Origin: Burkholderia sp. 9120 | GTDB lineage: Bacteria > Pseudomonadota > Gammaproteobacteria > Burkholderiales > Burkholderiaceae | Reading direction: 5' to 3' | Assembly: GCF_000745015.1 (NCBI RefSeq) | Contig: NZ_JQNA01000002.1 | Coordinates: 1,736,001-1,800,000, forward strand | Length of the DNA stretch: 64,000 nucleotides | Notes under the pieces: generated by a model | The model's input: the letters and a program-made list of their open reading frames with translations, nothing else | The model's database searches: none | Told to the model about the DNA's origin: nothing | Position numbers and translations under genes: made by a program | In this document: piece by piece, positions 29,794 to 38,128 of the stretch | Numbering within the stretch: the first letter of the stretch is position 1 | How the letters are laid out: the number at the start of each line of letters is the position of its first letter

Positions 29794-29869
29794 GGGTCGT
29801 TAGCTCAGCTGGTAGAGCAGCGGACTTTTAATCCGTTGGTCACAGGTTCGAATCCCGTACGGCCTACCA
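29794..29869 (+). tRNA. tRNA-Lys (UUU)
   Basis: A 76-base tRNA with an encoded CCA end. The acceptor stem pairs GGGTCGT with ACGGCCT (including G-U pairs), the D-arm contains TAGCTCAGCTGGTAGAGCA, the anticodon loop carries TTT between CGGAC and ATCCG arms, and the T-arm is GGTTCGAATCC. It sits at the boundary between core genes and an accessory region, a common integration target. Confidence 0.97.
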
Positions 29870-29877
29870 AAGAAATC

Positions 29878-29910
29878 AAAGGGTTACAGACCATCGGCCT
29901 GTAACCCTTT
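29878..29910 (+). terminator. Terminator downstream of tRNA-Lys
   Basis: A perfect 12-bp stem (AAAGGGTTACAG / CTGTAACCCTTT) with a 9-base loop, ending in TTTTCTC, 8 bases after the tRNA. Confidence 0.88.
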
Positions 29911-29927
29911 TCTCATTTCTGGCCCAG

Positions 29928-29946
29928 TGTAGGCACCATGTAGGCA
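29928..29946 (+). repeat. Direct repeats TGTAGGCA, 11 bp apart
   Basis: TGTAGGCA occurs at 29928-29935 and 29939-29946, one helical turn apart, about 60 bp after the tRNA 3' end. Such closely phased repeats next to a tRNA can be arm-type sites of a tyrosine integrase. No integrase gene is present nearby and no copy of the tRNA 3' end was noticed further along. The remainder of the spacer up to 30100 has no gene. Confidence 0.4.
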
Positions 29947-30100
29947 TTTTGGGGCAGCAAAAATCTATTTCGATCCATGTGTCCATGCAGCAAAATGTTG
30001 TGACATACGTGGCATCGCAGCAAGGCCGCAAGTGCCGTCAGCGTCGCGGACTCACCAAGGACCGCTTCCTGCACTTATAGTCGCCTAGAGAGGCTCATCG

Positions 30101-30583
30101 ATGACTGTTTTCACTATAGGCTACGAAGGACTTAGCATCGACGCGTTCATGGCGTTGCTCGTTGAGAATGACGTCGAAACGGTTGTGGACATCCGCGAAC
30201 TGCCCCTGTCGCGGAAACCGGGTTTTTCGAAGAAAGCTCTGGCCAGCGTGCTGAACCTAACTGGTCTCGAATACGTTCATATGGCCAGTCTGGGCTGCCC
30301 TCGACCCGTGCGTGACCGCTACCGTGAGGACGGCAACTGGAAACGCTACACGGTAGGTTTCCTGAAGCACCTGAAGAGTCAGGAGGCCGCCATCGTCGAG
30401 CTTTCGGATCTGGTTGCGTCGTCGAACTGCGCGTTGCTGTGCTACGAGGCTGACTACAATTTCTGCCACCGCTCAATGGTCGCGAACGCGGTGCACGACT
30501 ACAGCGACGCCGGCATCCAGCACATCACGGCTGCTGACGCTAGAATAGCCAGCCCTGCCCGTCTTCGACTGGCTTTCGTTTAG
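30101..30583 (+). CDS. DUF488 family protein
   Basis: A 160-residue DUF488 protein. It starts with the signature FTIGYEGLSIDAFMALL, continues with VVDIRELPLSRKPGFSK and the cysteine/histidine motif LLCYEADYNFCHRSMVA, all characteristic of the family. The function of DUF488 is not established; members often sit beside defence or nucleic-acid modification genes. It is the first gene of the accessory region and its last 44 bases overlap the convergent gene that follows. Confidence 0.85.
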   Translation: MTVFTIGYEGLSIDAFMALLVENDVETVVDIRELPLSRKPGFSKKALASVLNLTGLEYVHMASLGCPRPVRDRYREDGNWKRYTVGFLKHLKSQEAAIVELSDLVASSNCALLCYEADYNFCHRSMVANAVHDYSDAGIQHITAADARIASPARLRLAFV

Positions 30584-31370
30584 GCGGGTATATCAAGCTG
30601 ATGATCAGCCACTGGTCTTGGAACCGGTGCTGATTGCCCATCAGGAACATCAGATCCGTACCGCCGAGCTGCTCTTCCAGCTTAGCCCGGAACGGTGTTT
30701 CCCAATCGTCGCCGTGGCTGCGGTGGCAGTTCCAGTACAGTGCGCCCGCCTCCCAATCGACGATCTTGTGACGATGCTCCTTTTCACCCTCCGGCGTATC
30801 GCAAAGATATCGGTAGTAAAAGTCGAACGGCACCTTGCGCAACTCCTTCACCTGGCGCTTCGCATCAGCCTCTGAGAAGAGATCTCCTTGCATTTGCTCC
30901 CGCGCTAGTTTCTCCTTCTCCTCCTCCGTCCAAACCAAGTTTCGGGCCTTGACGACATCGAGGCCGAGCACCGTCTTAGGGCGAAGTAGACCGATTGACA
31001 TGCCGTCGCTTAACCGAGCCGCATCAAGAGTCTCGAAGCTGTGAAACGACGGGATCTTGTCGAGCCACTCCGACCGAGCAGCCCACCCCCTCTTCGTGTT
31101 GATGACGTCCCCACATCGGATTGTATCGACGTAGACCTTATGGCTTTCCGACCGATGATCTTTGTTCGCCTTTTCGACCCGAACCTCGATCCACTGCCAT
31201 TTCTTGAACTGTTGGCCGTCTTCGATCATCCGGAACGGCACTGGATACAGCCTCCGAATCACTCCTTGCTCGTTGATCCCGGCAACGCAGGACGTCTCGA
31301 CGTACTGCGCGCTGGGCGACGGATAGGTCTTCGCGAGGATCAGAATGCGTTCTATATGCCCCAATGCCAT
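30540..31370 (-). CDS. Conserved hypothetical protein, convergent partner of the DUF488 gene
   Basis: A 276-residue protein of unknown function. The N-terminus ERILILAKTYPSPS and the following CVAGINEQGVIRRLYPVPFR resemble, from memory, the dual OB-fold family often found beside DUF488 genes. Later segments are LYWNCHRSHGDDW and QWLIISLIYPPKR. There is no signal peptide or membrane helix. The start at 31370 is preferred because AGAGG lies upstream; an earlier start at 31424 adds a basic tail. Convergent overlap with the DUF488 gene suggests the pair moves as a unit. Confidence 0.7.
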   Translation of the reverse strand: MALGHIERILILAKTYPSPSAQYVETSCVAGINEQGVIRRLYPVPFRMIEDGQQFKKWQWIEVRVEKANKDHRSESHKVYVDTIRCGDVINTKRGWAARSEWLDKIPSFHSFETLDAARLSDGMSIGLLRPKTVLGLDVVKARNLVWTEEEKEKLAREQMQGDLFSEADAKRQVKELRKVPFDFYYRYLCDTPEGEKEHRHKIVDWEAGALYWNCHRSHGDDWETPFRAKLEEQLGGTDLMFLMGNQHRFQDQWLIISLIYPPKRKPVEDGQGWLF

Positions 31371-31671
31371 TGCTCGCCCTCTTATGCTTCGTGGTCGGTC
31401 AGCCCCTATACGGTCGCGGAACAACCCGCGCCGCCGACGCCCGTGGATAACACGATGCCGGACAGCAGCCCAGTACGCTCGCGATTTTTTCAGAGCGTAA
31501 GCATTTCGCGTTGAAACGCCAATAGAAATAGCATAGCGAAAGTCGCGCTACTCCTATCCGTTACTGCGCAACGCCCCAGTTGTCGTTCGTCGGCATGCTC
31601 GTAGATCTCGCCCCTTTGCGGACATAGGCGGCATCGCCGGGCTGTAGCCGGCATCTCGTTGATCGACCGGT

Positions 31672-32090
31672 CTACGACACGCCGATTACCTGCTTGAGTG
31701 CCCAGCCGCCAAGCGCCTTAATCGCGTCGAACGTCAGCTCAATGCCCTTTGATCGCGCTGCTGCCTTGATGTTTCCCAAACGGGCTTGGAGCGCATCGTG
31801 TCGAGAAGGTCGTGTCCCGCCATAGTCAGACGCGGGGTGGATCGACTGATCATGAAATGACCATTGAGGCCTCGCGTTATCTTGATGCCCTCAACGTAAC
31901 CATTTTTGATCAGCAGTTCGAGATGCCCAAGGATTCTCGCTTCAATAGCGCTGTATTCCTCGCGCTGGCGAGTAAATTCAGCTTCGGACTGATCGGTCCG
32001 TTTCGGTTCGTCGGGAATGTCCGCAAGCACGTTGAGCTCTTCTTCAATGTTGGTGAGCTGCTTGCGCAGCAGATCCCAGTCTCGTTTCAT
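31672..32090 (-). pseudogene. DUF2513 family gene with a single-base frameshift near the 3' end
   Basis: The intact frame gives 118 residues beginning MKRDWDLLRKQLTNIEEEL, the DUF2513 signature, followed by GYVEGIKITRGLNG and LTMAGHDLLDTMRSKPVW. After VW the frame ends in unrelated sequence and stops at 31734. Adding one base at the A3 run (T3 at 31772-31774 on the plus strand) restores VW-E-N-IKAAARSKGIELTF, continuing to a stop at 31672. That tail fits the usual DUF2513 C-terminus (about 139 residues total). Either the gene is a recent frameshift mutant or the sequence has a homopolymer error. The function of DUF2513 is unknown; it is common in mobile elements. Confidence 0.7.
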
Positions 32091-32141
32091 GGAGTTTCCT
32101 CGTGTGATTTCGAAGCCCGGCGGCCGACGAGCTCCGGCGCG

Positions 32142-32735
32142 TTATGACCGGTGCATGCGACGGTCGGAATTGCGGCGATCAAGCATCTGCCTCAATTCGT
32201 TCTGGTATCCCTCAAGGAGACTATAGTCGCCATCGCTCAGTTCTCCCTGTTCGCGGTAACGATCGATTAACGCGATAGAGTCGACCAAGTTAGAACGCAG
32301 GGCGATAACATCGTCCATTTCCGGGGCGGTAAGCGGCAGTTGGCGTACCGTTGTTAACCGTTGCAAGAGTTCGGAAAACTCAGCACCGTTGATCGATACA
32401 TACGCGTCCGATGGTCGTCGTCGCATGGTCTCGACGTTCCTGCCGATGAAATGCAGCATGTCGTACGCTAGGTTCCCTATTTCCGTTCGGGTTTGTTCTT
32501 CACGTCGCCGCCTGTCGATCTTTGCGCCAAGCTGAGTGTTCCATGCCGCCCACACGATTGCGCCGATTGTGCCGAACGCCTGAAGCCAGTAGGCCATGGT
32601 CTCGGGCTTGTAACCCATTTTGGTCCCGTTGCCCGCTCCGAGGAGCGCTCCGGTGAGCGATAGCATGAAGGCGACAGCGGCGATCATGAGCACTCTGGCG
32701 ACGTGGCTGGGATTGAATGTATCGGGCTTTGGCAT
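32142..32735 (-). CDS. Hypothetical membrane protein
   Basis: A 197-residue protein with two N-terminal transmembrane helices (about residues 12-34, VLMIAAVAFMLSLTGALLGA, and 47-67, YWLQAFGTIGAIVWAAW) and a cytoplasmic, charged helical C-terminal domain. I do not recognise the family. A membrane-anchored helical sensor or effector layout is seen in several accessory-region proteins, but no function can be assigned. It lies 51 bases upstream of the DUF2513 gene on the same strand, so co-transcription is likely. Confidence 0.65.
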   Translation of the reverse strand: MPKPDTFNPSHVARVLMIAAVAFMLSLTGALLGAGNGTKMGYKPETMAYWLQAFGTIGAIVWAAWNTQLGAKIDRRRREEQTRTEIGNLAYDMLHFIGRNVETMRRRPSDAYVSINGAEFSELLQRLTTVRQLPLTAPEMDDVIALRSNLVDSIALIDRYREQGELSDGDYSLLEGYQNELRQMLDRRNSDRRMHRS

Positions 32736-33319
32736 GGCAGTAATCCGTTAAAATTCCAAATGGCGCTTGTCGGAGTAGTCGCTGGTGTCGAGAGGTCGTC
32801 CGATGTCTCGCGCGTGAAGCTCACGACAACTTGCCCCGGCACACTTTACTGCAAGCTCGCCTGCAATACGAAGCGACGCGGCGCGTTGGAAACAGCAGAG
32901 GCCCTCAAAGTGAAGCGGGAGCTTCTTCCGACGCCCCGGACGGCCGCTTTGGCAACGTGACCTTGATTCGTTGGAACAACGGCACCCTCGGACAAGATGA
33001 GAAGTTTTCCCCGGACAGAGCAGTGGTCTGCGACTCTCTCTGAACAGGCGGTTAATCAGCAGCAGCGGGGCTTAGCCTTTATCGTTCAGGGGCTCAGGGG
33101 AGTAAAGACGTAGGCGCACCATCTCGTACCTATTTTGACGTCGCTGTGCTGAATCCTTGGTGCCGCGTTACCAGATGAGGCCGCCGCTGCGACCCTGCTT
33201 TTCAAATCGTCGTTGCATCAGCTGCGATTCGTCGTGTCACCGCAACCGAATGAAGCCGCCCGAGTTTGTGGGGCAATAGTCAGATTGAGATCTGAATGAA
33301 TGATCGGAGGGCGACGGCC
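32736..33319. other. Intergenic region, no gene seen
   Basis: About 580 bp between divergent genes. Short open frames on both strands have compositions typical of non-coding sequence. I see no RNA gene, repeat or clear promoter. Confidence 0.4.
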
Positions 33320-33946
33320 ATGCAAGCGCTGGAGAAACTCGAGGACGAATACGGCCTGTCCGCTGGAATACAGCAGCGAATCGGCGCTTTGTTCGTGTAT
33401 TGCGGGATGCTCGAATTTCATTCGGAAAAAGCTATATGGGCACTCACGGATGAAAACCCCATCGGCAAGCCTCCTTCGACAGACCGAGGTCGCGCCGGAG
33501 ATCTGATGTCTAAGCTCGGAAAGTTGGCCGATCGCGAAAGCGGAAATTTAGCCGTCACTATCAGGCTCATCGGCGAAGTGGCGAAACCTCTGTTGGAATA
33601 CAGAAACGCAATCGCTCACGGATTGCTCGTGCGATTCAATTTTGAGCATCCTTCGTTCGTAAATAATGGCACGTGGCATGGTGAGAAAAGGCGTAAGCCG
33701 GCCACTCTGGCGCACGCCGACGCCGATCGACTCAATACTGCTATTGAAATCGCGGATACTCTATCGAGCACGGCGATGATTCTGTTTTACAGCTGTTCTG
33801 GACCGTCCGCGCGCACTGATGGCTCGCTCGATCAATGGGTGGCCCCGCTGCAGCGTGCGCAGAATCTGGTTGCACGATTGCGAGATTTATTTCGGAGTTG
33901 CGGCGTTGGCGCGTACGACATGCGATGGTGCCCGAAGATACAATAG
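33320..33946 (+). CDS. HEPN-like hypothetical protein
   Basis: A 208-residue all-helical protein of unknown family. It contains LEYRNAIAHGLL about half way along, an RxxxxH motif in the arrangement characteristic of HEPN ribonuclease domains (Arg at about residue 95 and His at about 100 of this start). The ATG at 33320 is preceded by GGAGGG at 8 bases; an earlier ATG at 33296 lacks an RBS. It is convergent with the PHP-ATPase gene, with 57 bp between stops. HEPN proteins often act as RNases in toxin-antitoxin and abortive-infection systems; activity here is inference. Confidence 0.6.
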   Translation: MQALEKLEDEYGLSAGIQQRIGALFVYCGMLEFHSEKAIWALTDENPIGKPPSTDRGRAGDLMSKLGKLADRESGNLAVTIRLIGEVAKPLLEYRNAIAHGLLVRFNFEHPSFVNNGTWHGEKRRKPATLAHADADRLNTAIEIADTLSSTAMILFYSCSGPSARTDGSLDQWVAPLQRAQNLVARLRDLFRSCGVGAYDMRWCPKIQ

Positions 33947-34003
33947 GTCCCCATCTGCGACAAGCCGTATCAATACGCGATCCATAAGCGATAATTCAGC
34001 ATG

Positions 34004-36685
34004 TCAGTTTATTCCATAGATCCTTGCCCGACGTGTGAACGCTTCCCGCGCGCCCTCAAGGATCTTGCACGCTGCATCTTGAGCCACCTTGTCGTCAATT
34101 GAACCCCGCGCCACGATCACGCTGTGGTCGCTGTTGCTCTTGAACACAATCAACTGCTCGGCGTCGCCAAGAACGGCGATATTGGCATTGTGGGTGACGA
34201 TGATCACCTGTCGCCGTTCCTTCGCGCGACGCAGCACGGGAACGAAGGTGTGAAAAATGAATTCGCTGTCGAGGTTGTCCTCGGGCTGGTCGATGATGAG
34301 TGGACGTTTGCTGTCAGAAGAGAGAATGAGTGCAAGCAGAACGGACTGCTGTTGTCCCAACGAGAGTTGAGAGAAGTCGCGTTGCATAAATTTCGGCTTC
34401 TCCCCGCCGTCGATTCGCCGGCTCACCGTCAATCGCGGCAAATCATCGAGATGACAGTGTTCAAGCGCTGCACGCAATGGCGCTTCGCTCAGTTTTTCCA
34501 GGATTTCCCGGGCCTCGGAGGTCGAAAACTCCTGAATATCGCCATTCCTGATTTCCGTCAGTGCAGTAGGTTGCGATTTTGAGATCGCGGTGAGCAGACC
34601 AGGAATAGTGAGTTTTTCAACAATCAGGCGCGCCTTGGAATGGTTCACCGTGCGCCAGCTCATCGCGCCGGCGATGATGCTCACTGCCTCAGTAGAAAAC
34701 CCGCTTTCGACATATTGAAGTTTGACCTGGAAGTCCGACAGCACCTCGGCGAGTGCGCGAGACGCTTTTATGGCGTAAGCCTGCCGTAGTGCCGCGACCT
34801 TTTTCCGGGCCCGCCATCTTTCGGAGAGAAGTGTCGCGTACTGGGCGCGCAATGTTTTGAGCTGCGGCTCGCACGTCTTGAGATTCGCCAGCAATTTTTG
34901 TTGCTTTGCTTCGTCTTTCGTCAATTGCGCCACATGCGCCATGTCAAGCTTGATCCCCTTCGATTCCAGAGCGGCTCGCTTGGTTTCGATTTCTTCGCGA
35001 ATTGGCTTCTCTTTCGCGACCCAGCGTTCAAGCGCTGCATTCGCCTTGCTCTGAAACTCGTCAAATTCGCAGGCGATTTCATCTCGCGCCCGCTCAAGAT
35101 AACCGCGAAAACTCTTCACGGCCGCCAGGACTTCGGCGGCTTCGGTGCGCCCGGTCACAATTTCTGTTGCATCGACGATCGAGCGTAGTGATGCCGCTGC
35201 CTCGACAAGCGAGCTATCCCCGATCTGCTCTTCCAGGTCGGCCATTTCTTCTTCGAAAAGGTCACGCCTGGTTTTCTCGCTTGCCAGACTACGCTGAAGC
35301 GTAATCACTTCGGAACCCTTGACGGCTTCAAATGCTTTTAGCTGCTGCTGTATCGTACTCAGTGCGCGTTGCGTTGGTGCGATGGCTTCCACCTTCTTTT
35401 CAGCCTCGATGATCTTTTCACGCTGGGTCGCGAGATTGTCCCGGACTATATGCTCCTCATCGACCGCATCCTGAGCCCTTGTGAATGTGTCAAGATACTT
35501 CATCAGAGCAAGTGGATCACTCCTGGCCTGCTCCCGAACGCGGCCCGCTTCTCCCTGACCGAAGCAATCGAGTTCGAAAGCAACTGGCCCGTCAAGCGGA
35601 TCGTCCAGATTTGTGAGGCCTTCGCCGATCGCCCTGGAAATTGAATGTTGCTGACCGGCCTCGTCCTGCCAGAAAAGATGCAGCAGCTGCGGCCACACTT
35701 CGGAGTCAACGACCTCGGCTCCCGACGCCGTGCCTGTAAGGCATCTTACCGCTTCGAATGTGGTGGATTTTCCTGTTCCGCGTCCGCCGATGATGCAATT
35801 GAGATTGGGGCTGAAATGAATGCTTTGCCCCCTGAGAAATCCGCCACCTATGATCGCGCCCAGGATGTATGGGGTGGCCGACGGAACCTCTTCTTCAAGA
35901 CGGATGCGGGAATCCCCCTCCTCAAGCGCGTGGCGCAAGCCGTCAAAGGACGGGGTTGACATCTTGTAGCGCGTGAGCTTTCGATCCAGATTCGCATTGC
36001 GGCCGAGGGCTTTCACGGTGTGAGAATCGGAACTTAGAATCCGAGCAAGATATTGGCGCTCCCCCAAACCGAGCCTTTCAATGCGTTGCTTGCCGATGTT
36101 TGCCCGAACGTTATCGGGGTCATCAGGCGCATAGCGCACCGGCGATCCCGCCGCGCTGAGTTCAATGCCAAGCAGGGCCTTGTGGCAGAGGATGTCAATC
36201 TTGTGAGGCGAGCCACCCGGAACTTTGGTTTCGAGGCCATTGCCCACGTCAACGTGGGCGAGTATGCAGAATCCGCCGAGTTGCTGGGTCAGTTCCAGGC
36301 AGGCATGCATGGCGGTGCGGCAGCGGCTATTGCTCTGGCCTCGGTCCGCAAGGTCGAGTCTGCCATGGAACTGTGCAAGTACATCGGCCGTCGGAAAATA
36401 GCAAAGGAGATGCCCCTCTGGCGTGGAGAGTTCGACGGCTGGAACAACGAGAATGCCTGCGGCTGTGCCGGCTGCAACAGCAGCCTGAACATTGCCGATC
36501 TCATTGTGATCCGCTACCGCGATAATCTGCAGGTTCTCTTGTACCGCAGTGTCGATGATGGCTTGCGGCGTCATTCCGGTGTCGCTTACGTCATGAGATG
36601 CGACATAAGAGTGGATATGGAGGTCGCCCCGATAAAAATGCGCCCCGTTTGGCTGCACCAGACATTCTTGTAATTTTTCAGTCAT
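34004..36685 (-). CDS. PHP-domain and SMC/ABC-like ATPase fusion (TrlF-like)
   Basis: An 893-residue two-part protein. Residues 18-230 form a PHP phosphoesterase domain with metal-binding motifs DLHIHSY, AVADHNE, PAVELS, LAHVD and SSDSH, all apparently intact. From about residue 270 it is an SMC/RecF-type ABC ATPase: Walker A GGRGTGKST (300-308), a long coiled coil (about 420-640), the signature LSLGQQQSVLLALIL, Walker B RPLIIDQPEDNLD and the H-loop VTHNANI. This architecture matches TrlF-family proteins, considered candidate phage-defence or DNA-processing factors: an ATP-driven DNA sensor coupled to a hydrolase. An upstream GTG (36823) would add 46 unrelated residues. Confidence 0.85.
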   Translation of the reverse strand: MTEKLQECLVQPNGAHFYRGDLHIHSYVASHDVSDTGMTPQAIIDTAVQENLQIIAVADHNEIGNVQAAVAAGTAAGILVVPAVELSTPEGHLLCYFPTADVLAQFHGRLDLADRGQSNSRCRTAMHACLELTQQLGGFCILAHVDVGNGLETKVPGGSPHKIDILCHKALLGIELSAAGSPVRYAPDDPDNVRANIGKQRIERLGLGERQYLARILSSDSHTVKALGRNANLDRKLTRYKMSTPSFDGLRHALEEGDSRIRLEEEVPSATPYILGAIIGGGFLRGQSIHFSPNLNCIIGGRGTGKSTTFEAVRCLTGTASGAEVVDSEVWPQLLHLFWQDEAGQQHSISRAIGEGLTNLDDPLDGPVAFELDCFGQGEAGRVREQARSDPLALMKYLDTFTRAQDAVDEEHIVRDNLATQREKIIEAEKKVEAIAPTQRALSTIQQQLKAFEAVKGSEVITLQRSLASEKTRRDLFEEEMADLEEQIGDSSLVEAAASLRSIVDATEIVTGRTEAAEVLAAVKSFRGYLERARDEIACEFDEFQSKANAALERWVAKEKPIREEIETKRAALESKGIKLDMAHVAQLTKDEAKQQKLLANLKTCEPQLKTLRAQYATLLSERWRARKKVAALRQAYAIKASRALAEVLSDFQVKLQYVESGFSTEAVSIIAGAMSWRTVNHSKARLIVEKLTIPGLLTAISKSQPTALTEIRNGDIQEFSTSEAREILEKLSEAPLRAALEHCHLDDLPRLTVSRRIDGGEKPKFMQRDFSQLSLGQQQSVLLALILSSDSKRPLIIDQPEDNLDSEFIFHTFVPVLRRAKERRQVIIVTHNANIAVLGDAEQLIVFKSNSDHSVIVARGSIDDKVAQDAACKILEGAREAFTRRARIYGIN

Positions 36686-37208
36686 CTTTCTTCCGTATCT
36701 CAAATACCCGGGCGCATCGTTACCCGCTGTGCCGAACGACGCTTTGGGTGTCTGGCGACGTAATCGTACGTTGGGCACCTGTGCGCGAAAATCTGCGCAG
36801 CAATCTTGTTGCCGAGATCGCACGGATTATTTTAAATAATTCCAGGTCGCGATGGGCACATCTGCCGCGTTTTAGCGCGTTGACTTGTGCCCTTGTCACC
36901 CGTTCAACCAAACAGCATAAAGCCCAGGGACGCGGTCCCCTGTGCTTTATGCTGTTTGTTGGCAGCACGTCTGAGCCCGCCGTATAGCGGCTTCGACTGG
37001 TTGCCGCGATTCCAGAAAATCTTGGCTACATATCACCTCGTTGGACAAAGCCGGTTGTGCGCATTGTCTGGCGACGGATCAGAGACGCGCATCGGGGATC
37101 CCCATTCCCGGTCGCATCAACGCATTCCGTTTTCTTCCACTCCTGTTCGTCGTAGCCGGCTTCTCACCTGACCGGATTCATACGACGCTATTTTGGAGAA
37201 TTCCCTTT
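36686..37208. other. Divergent spacer with a long hairpin
   Basis: About 520 bp between the ATPase gene and the next plus-strand gene, with no credible gene. It contains an AT-rich palindrome (36826-36840, ATTATTT-T-AAATAAT) and, 70 bp further, the strong inverted repeat described separately. Both promoters of the divergent genes must lie here. Confidence 0.5.
36909..36958. repeat. Strong inverted repeat (15-bp perfect stem extended to about 20 bp)
   Basis: CAAACAGCATAAAGC (36909-36923) pairs perfectly with GCTTTATGCTGTTTG (36944-36958). After one mismatch, CAGGG pairs with CCCTG, around a loop containing GACGCGGT. It lies between divergent genes, so it is not an ordinary terminator, and neither side has a T-run. 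It could be a mobile repeat, a replication or transfer site of the former element, or part of a transcript leader. Confidence 0.8.
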
Positions 37209-37610
37209 ATGACCTATTCGTGTTCGGACTTTGCGGACGACGTGATCAATCGTCTCGTCGACATCGGTGCACTCGACGCTTCGAAGATTCCAGAGAACGA
37301 TCCGCAGGGGCAGGTGAGCCTTGCGCTTGCCGCCATCACCACACTGCAACGCGGACTGCCTGCCGCACGTTTTGCGAACGAAGTCCTCAATTCGGTCGAA
37401 TCGCTGTGTGCCGTGGCGGAACAACACGGCGTGCATGCGCTCGCCGATCTGTTCTATCTGCAAACCGTGATTCTCGAAGGCACGCAGGTGCAGCTCGATT
37501 CGAAAACGGCACCGATCTTCGAACTTGTTGGAACGCTGCCATCGGTATCCGAGTGGGAGCGGCATATCCGGTTCGACGCTTGCGTTTGCCTGTCGGCATT
37601 TCAACCCTAG
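37209..37610 (+). CDS. Hypothetical protein of an ICE/plasmid-type module
   Basis: A 133-residue soluble helical protein. It begins TYSCSDFADDVINRLVDIG and contains LPAARFANEVLNSVESLCAVAEQHGVHALADLFYLQTVIL. I do not recognise a named family, but it directly precedes a set of plasmid/ICE-type genes on the same strand. The start at 37209 is chosen because the longer frame upstream has a non-protein-like N-terminus and covers the divergent spacer. Confidence 0.6.
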   Translation: MTYSCSDFADDVINRLVDIGALDASKIPENDPQGQVSLALAAITTLQRGLPAARFANEVLNSVESLCAVAEQHGVHALADLFYLQTVILEGTQVQLDSKTAPIFELVGTLPSVSEWERHIRFDACVCLSAFQP

Positions 37611-37648
37611 GGACAATAGCTCATGTTTCACGTGCCTTCCCCCTCGAC

Positions 37649-37759
37649 ATGCTGATCGCGTTCGCCATTGTGTTCCTGGCGAGCGTGCTCTCAACAGTCG
37701 GCCTGCTCAAATACATCGAGCGGCACAAGGCGGCCATCCGCGTTGTGCGGGCGGCCTGA
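37649..37759 (+). CDS. Possible 36-residue membrane peptide
   Basis: A short frame MLIAFAIVFLASVLSTVGLL followed by a basic tail (KYIERHKAAIRVVRAA). It has one hydrophobic helix and lies in the 170 bp spacer between two genes on the same strand. No good RBS is visible, so it may not be translated. Confidence 0.3.
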   Translation: MLIAFAIVFLASVLSTVGLLKYIERHKAAIRVVRAA

Positions 37760-37783
37760 CAAATCCTGATCCATCACAAACGG

Positions 37784-38128
37784 ATGACTTTCATGCACCC
37801 ATGTCCAAAGTGCCAGTCAGAACAGATCGAAACGAGAAATTGCGCAAGAAAGACAGGCGGCGCAATCGGCGCGGTCGCCGGTGCGGCAGGCACTGCAACC
37901 GCCGCCATGTCGGGCGCGGAAATTGGCGCGACCGCTGGCATGATCGGCGGCCCGGTCGGTTCCGTTTTCGGGCTGATCGCGGGCGCCGTTATCGGCGGAC
38001 TCCTCGGCGGAGCCGCAGGCTGCGCGACGGGCACCGCCGTCGGCGAAGTCATCGACGACAACGTCCTTGATAACTACCGTTGCCTTGAGTGCGGCCACAC
38101 GTTCAGCAGACGCCCACTTAAAGCCTGA
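37784..38128 (+). CDS. Zinc-ribbon protein with glycine-zipper membrane segment
   Basis: A 114-residue protein. Cys pairs CPKC near the N-terminus and CLEC near the C-terminus make a split zinc ribbon, between which lies a Gly/Ala-rich hydrophobic region of 60 residues (for example GPVGSVFGLIAGAVIGGLLGG) resembling a glycine zipper. The N-terminus may begin at MHP (37793). Proteins of this layout are frequent on plasmids and islands. Function unknown. Confidence 0.65.
   Translation: MTFMHPCPKCQSEQIETRNCARKTGGAIGAVAGAAGTATAAMSGAEIGATAGMIGGPVGSVFGLIAGAVIGGLLGGAAGCATGTAVGEVIDDNVLDNYRCLECGHTFSRRPLKA

Noticed and set aside
37041..37208. N-terminal extension of the gene starting at 37209
   Set aside because: The extra 56 residues are compositionally unlike a protein and cover the divergent promoter region; the ATG at 37209 begins the protein-like part.
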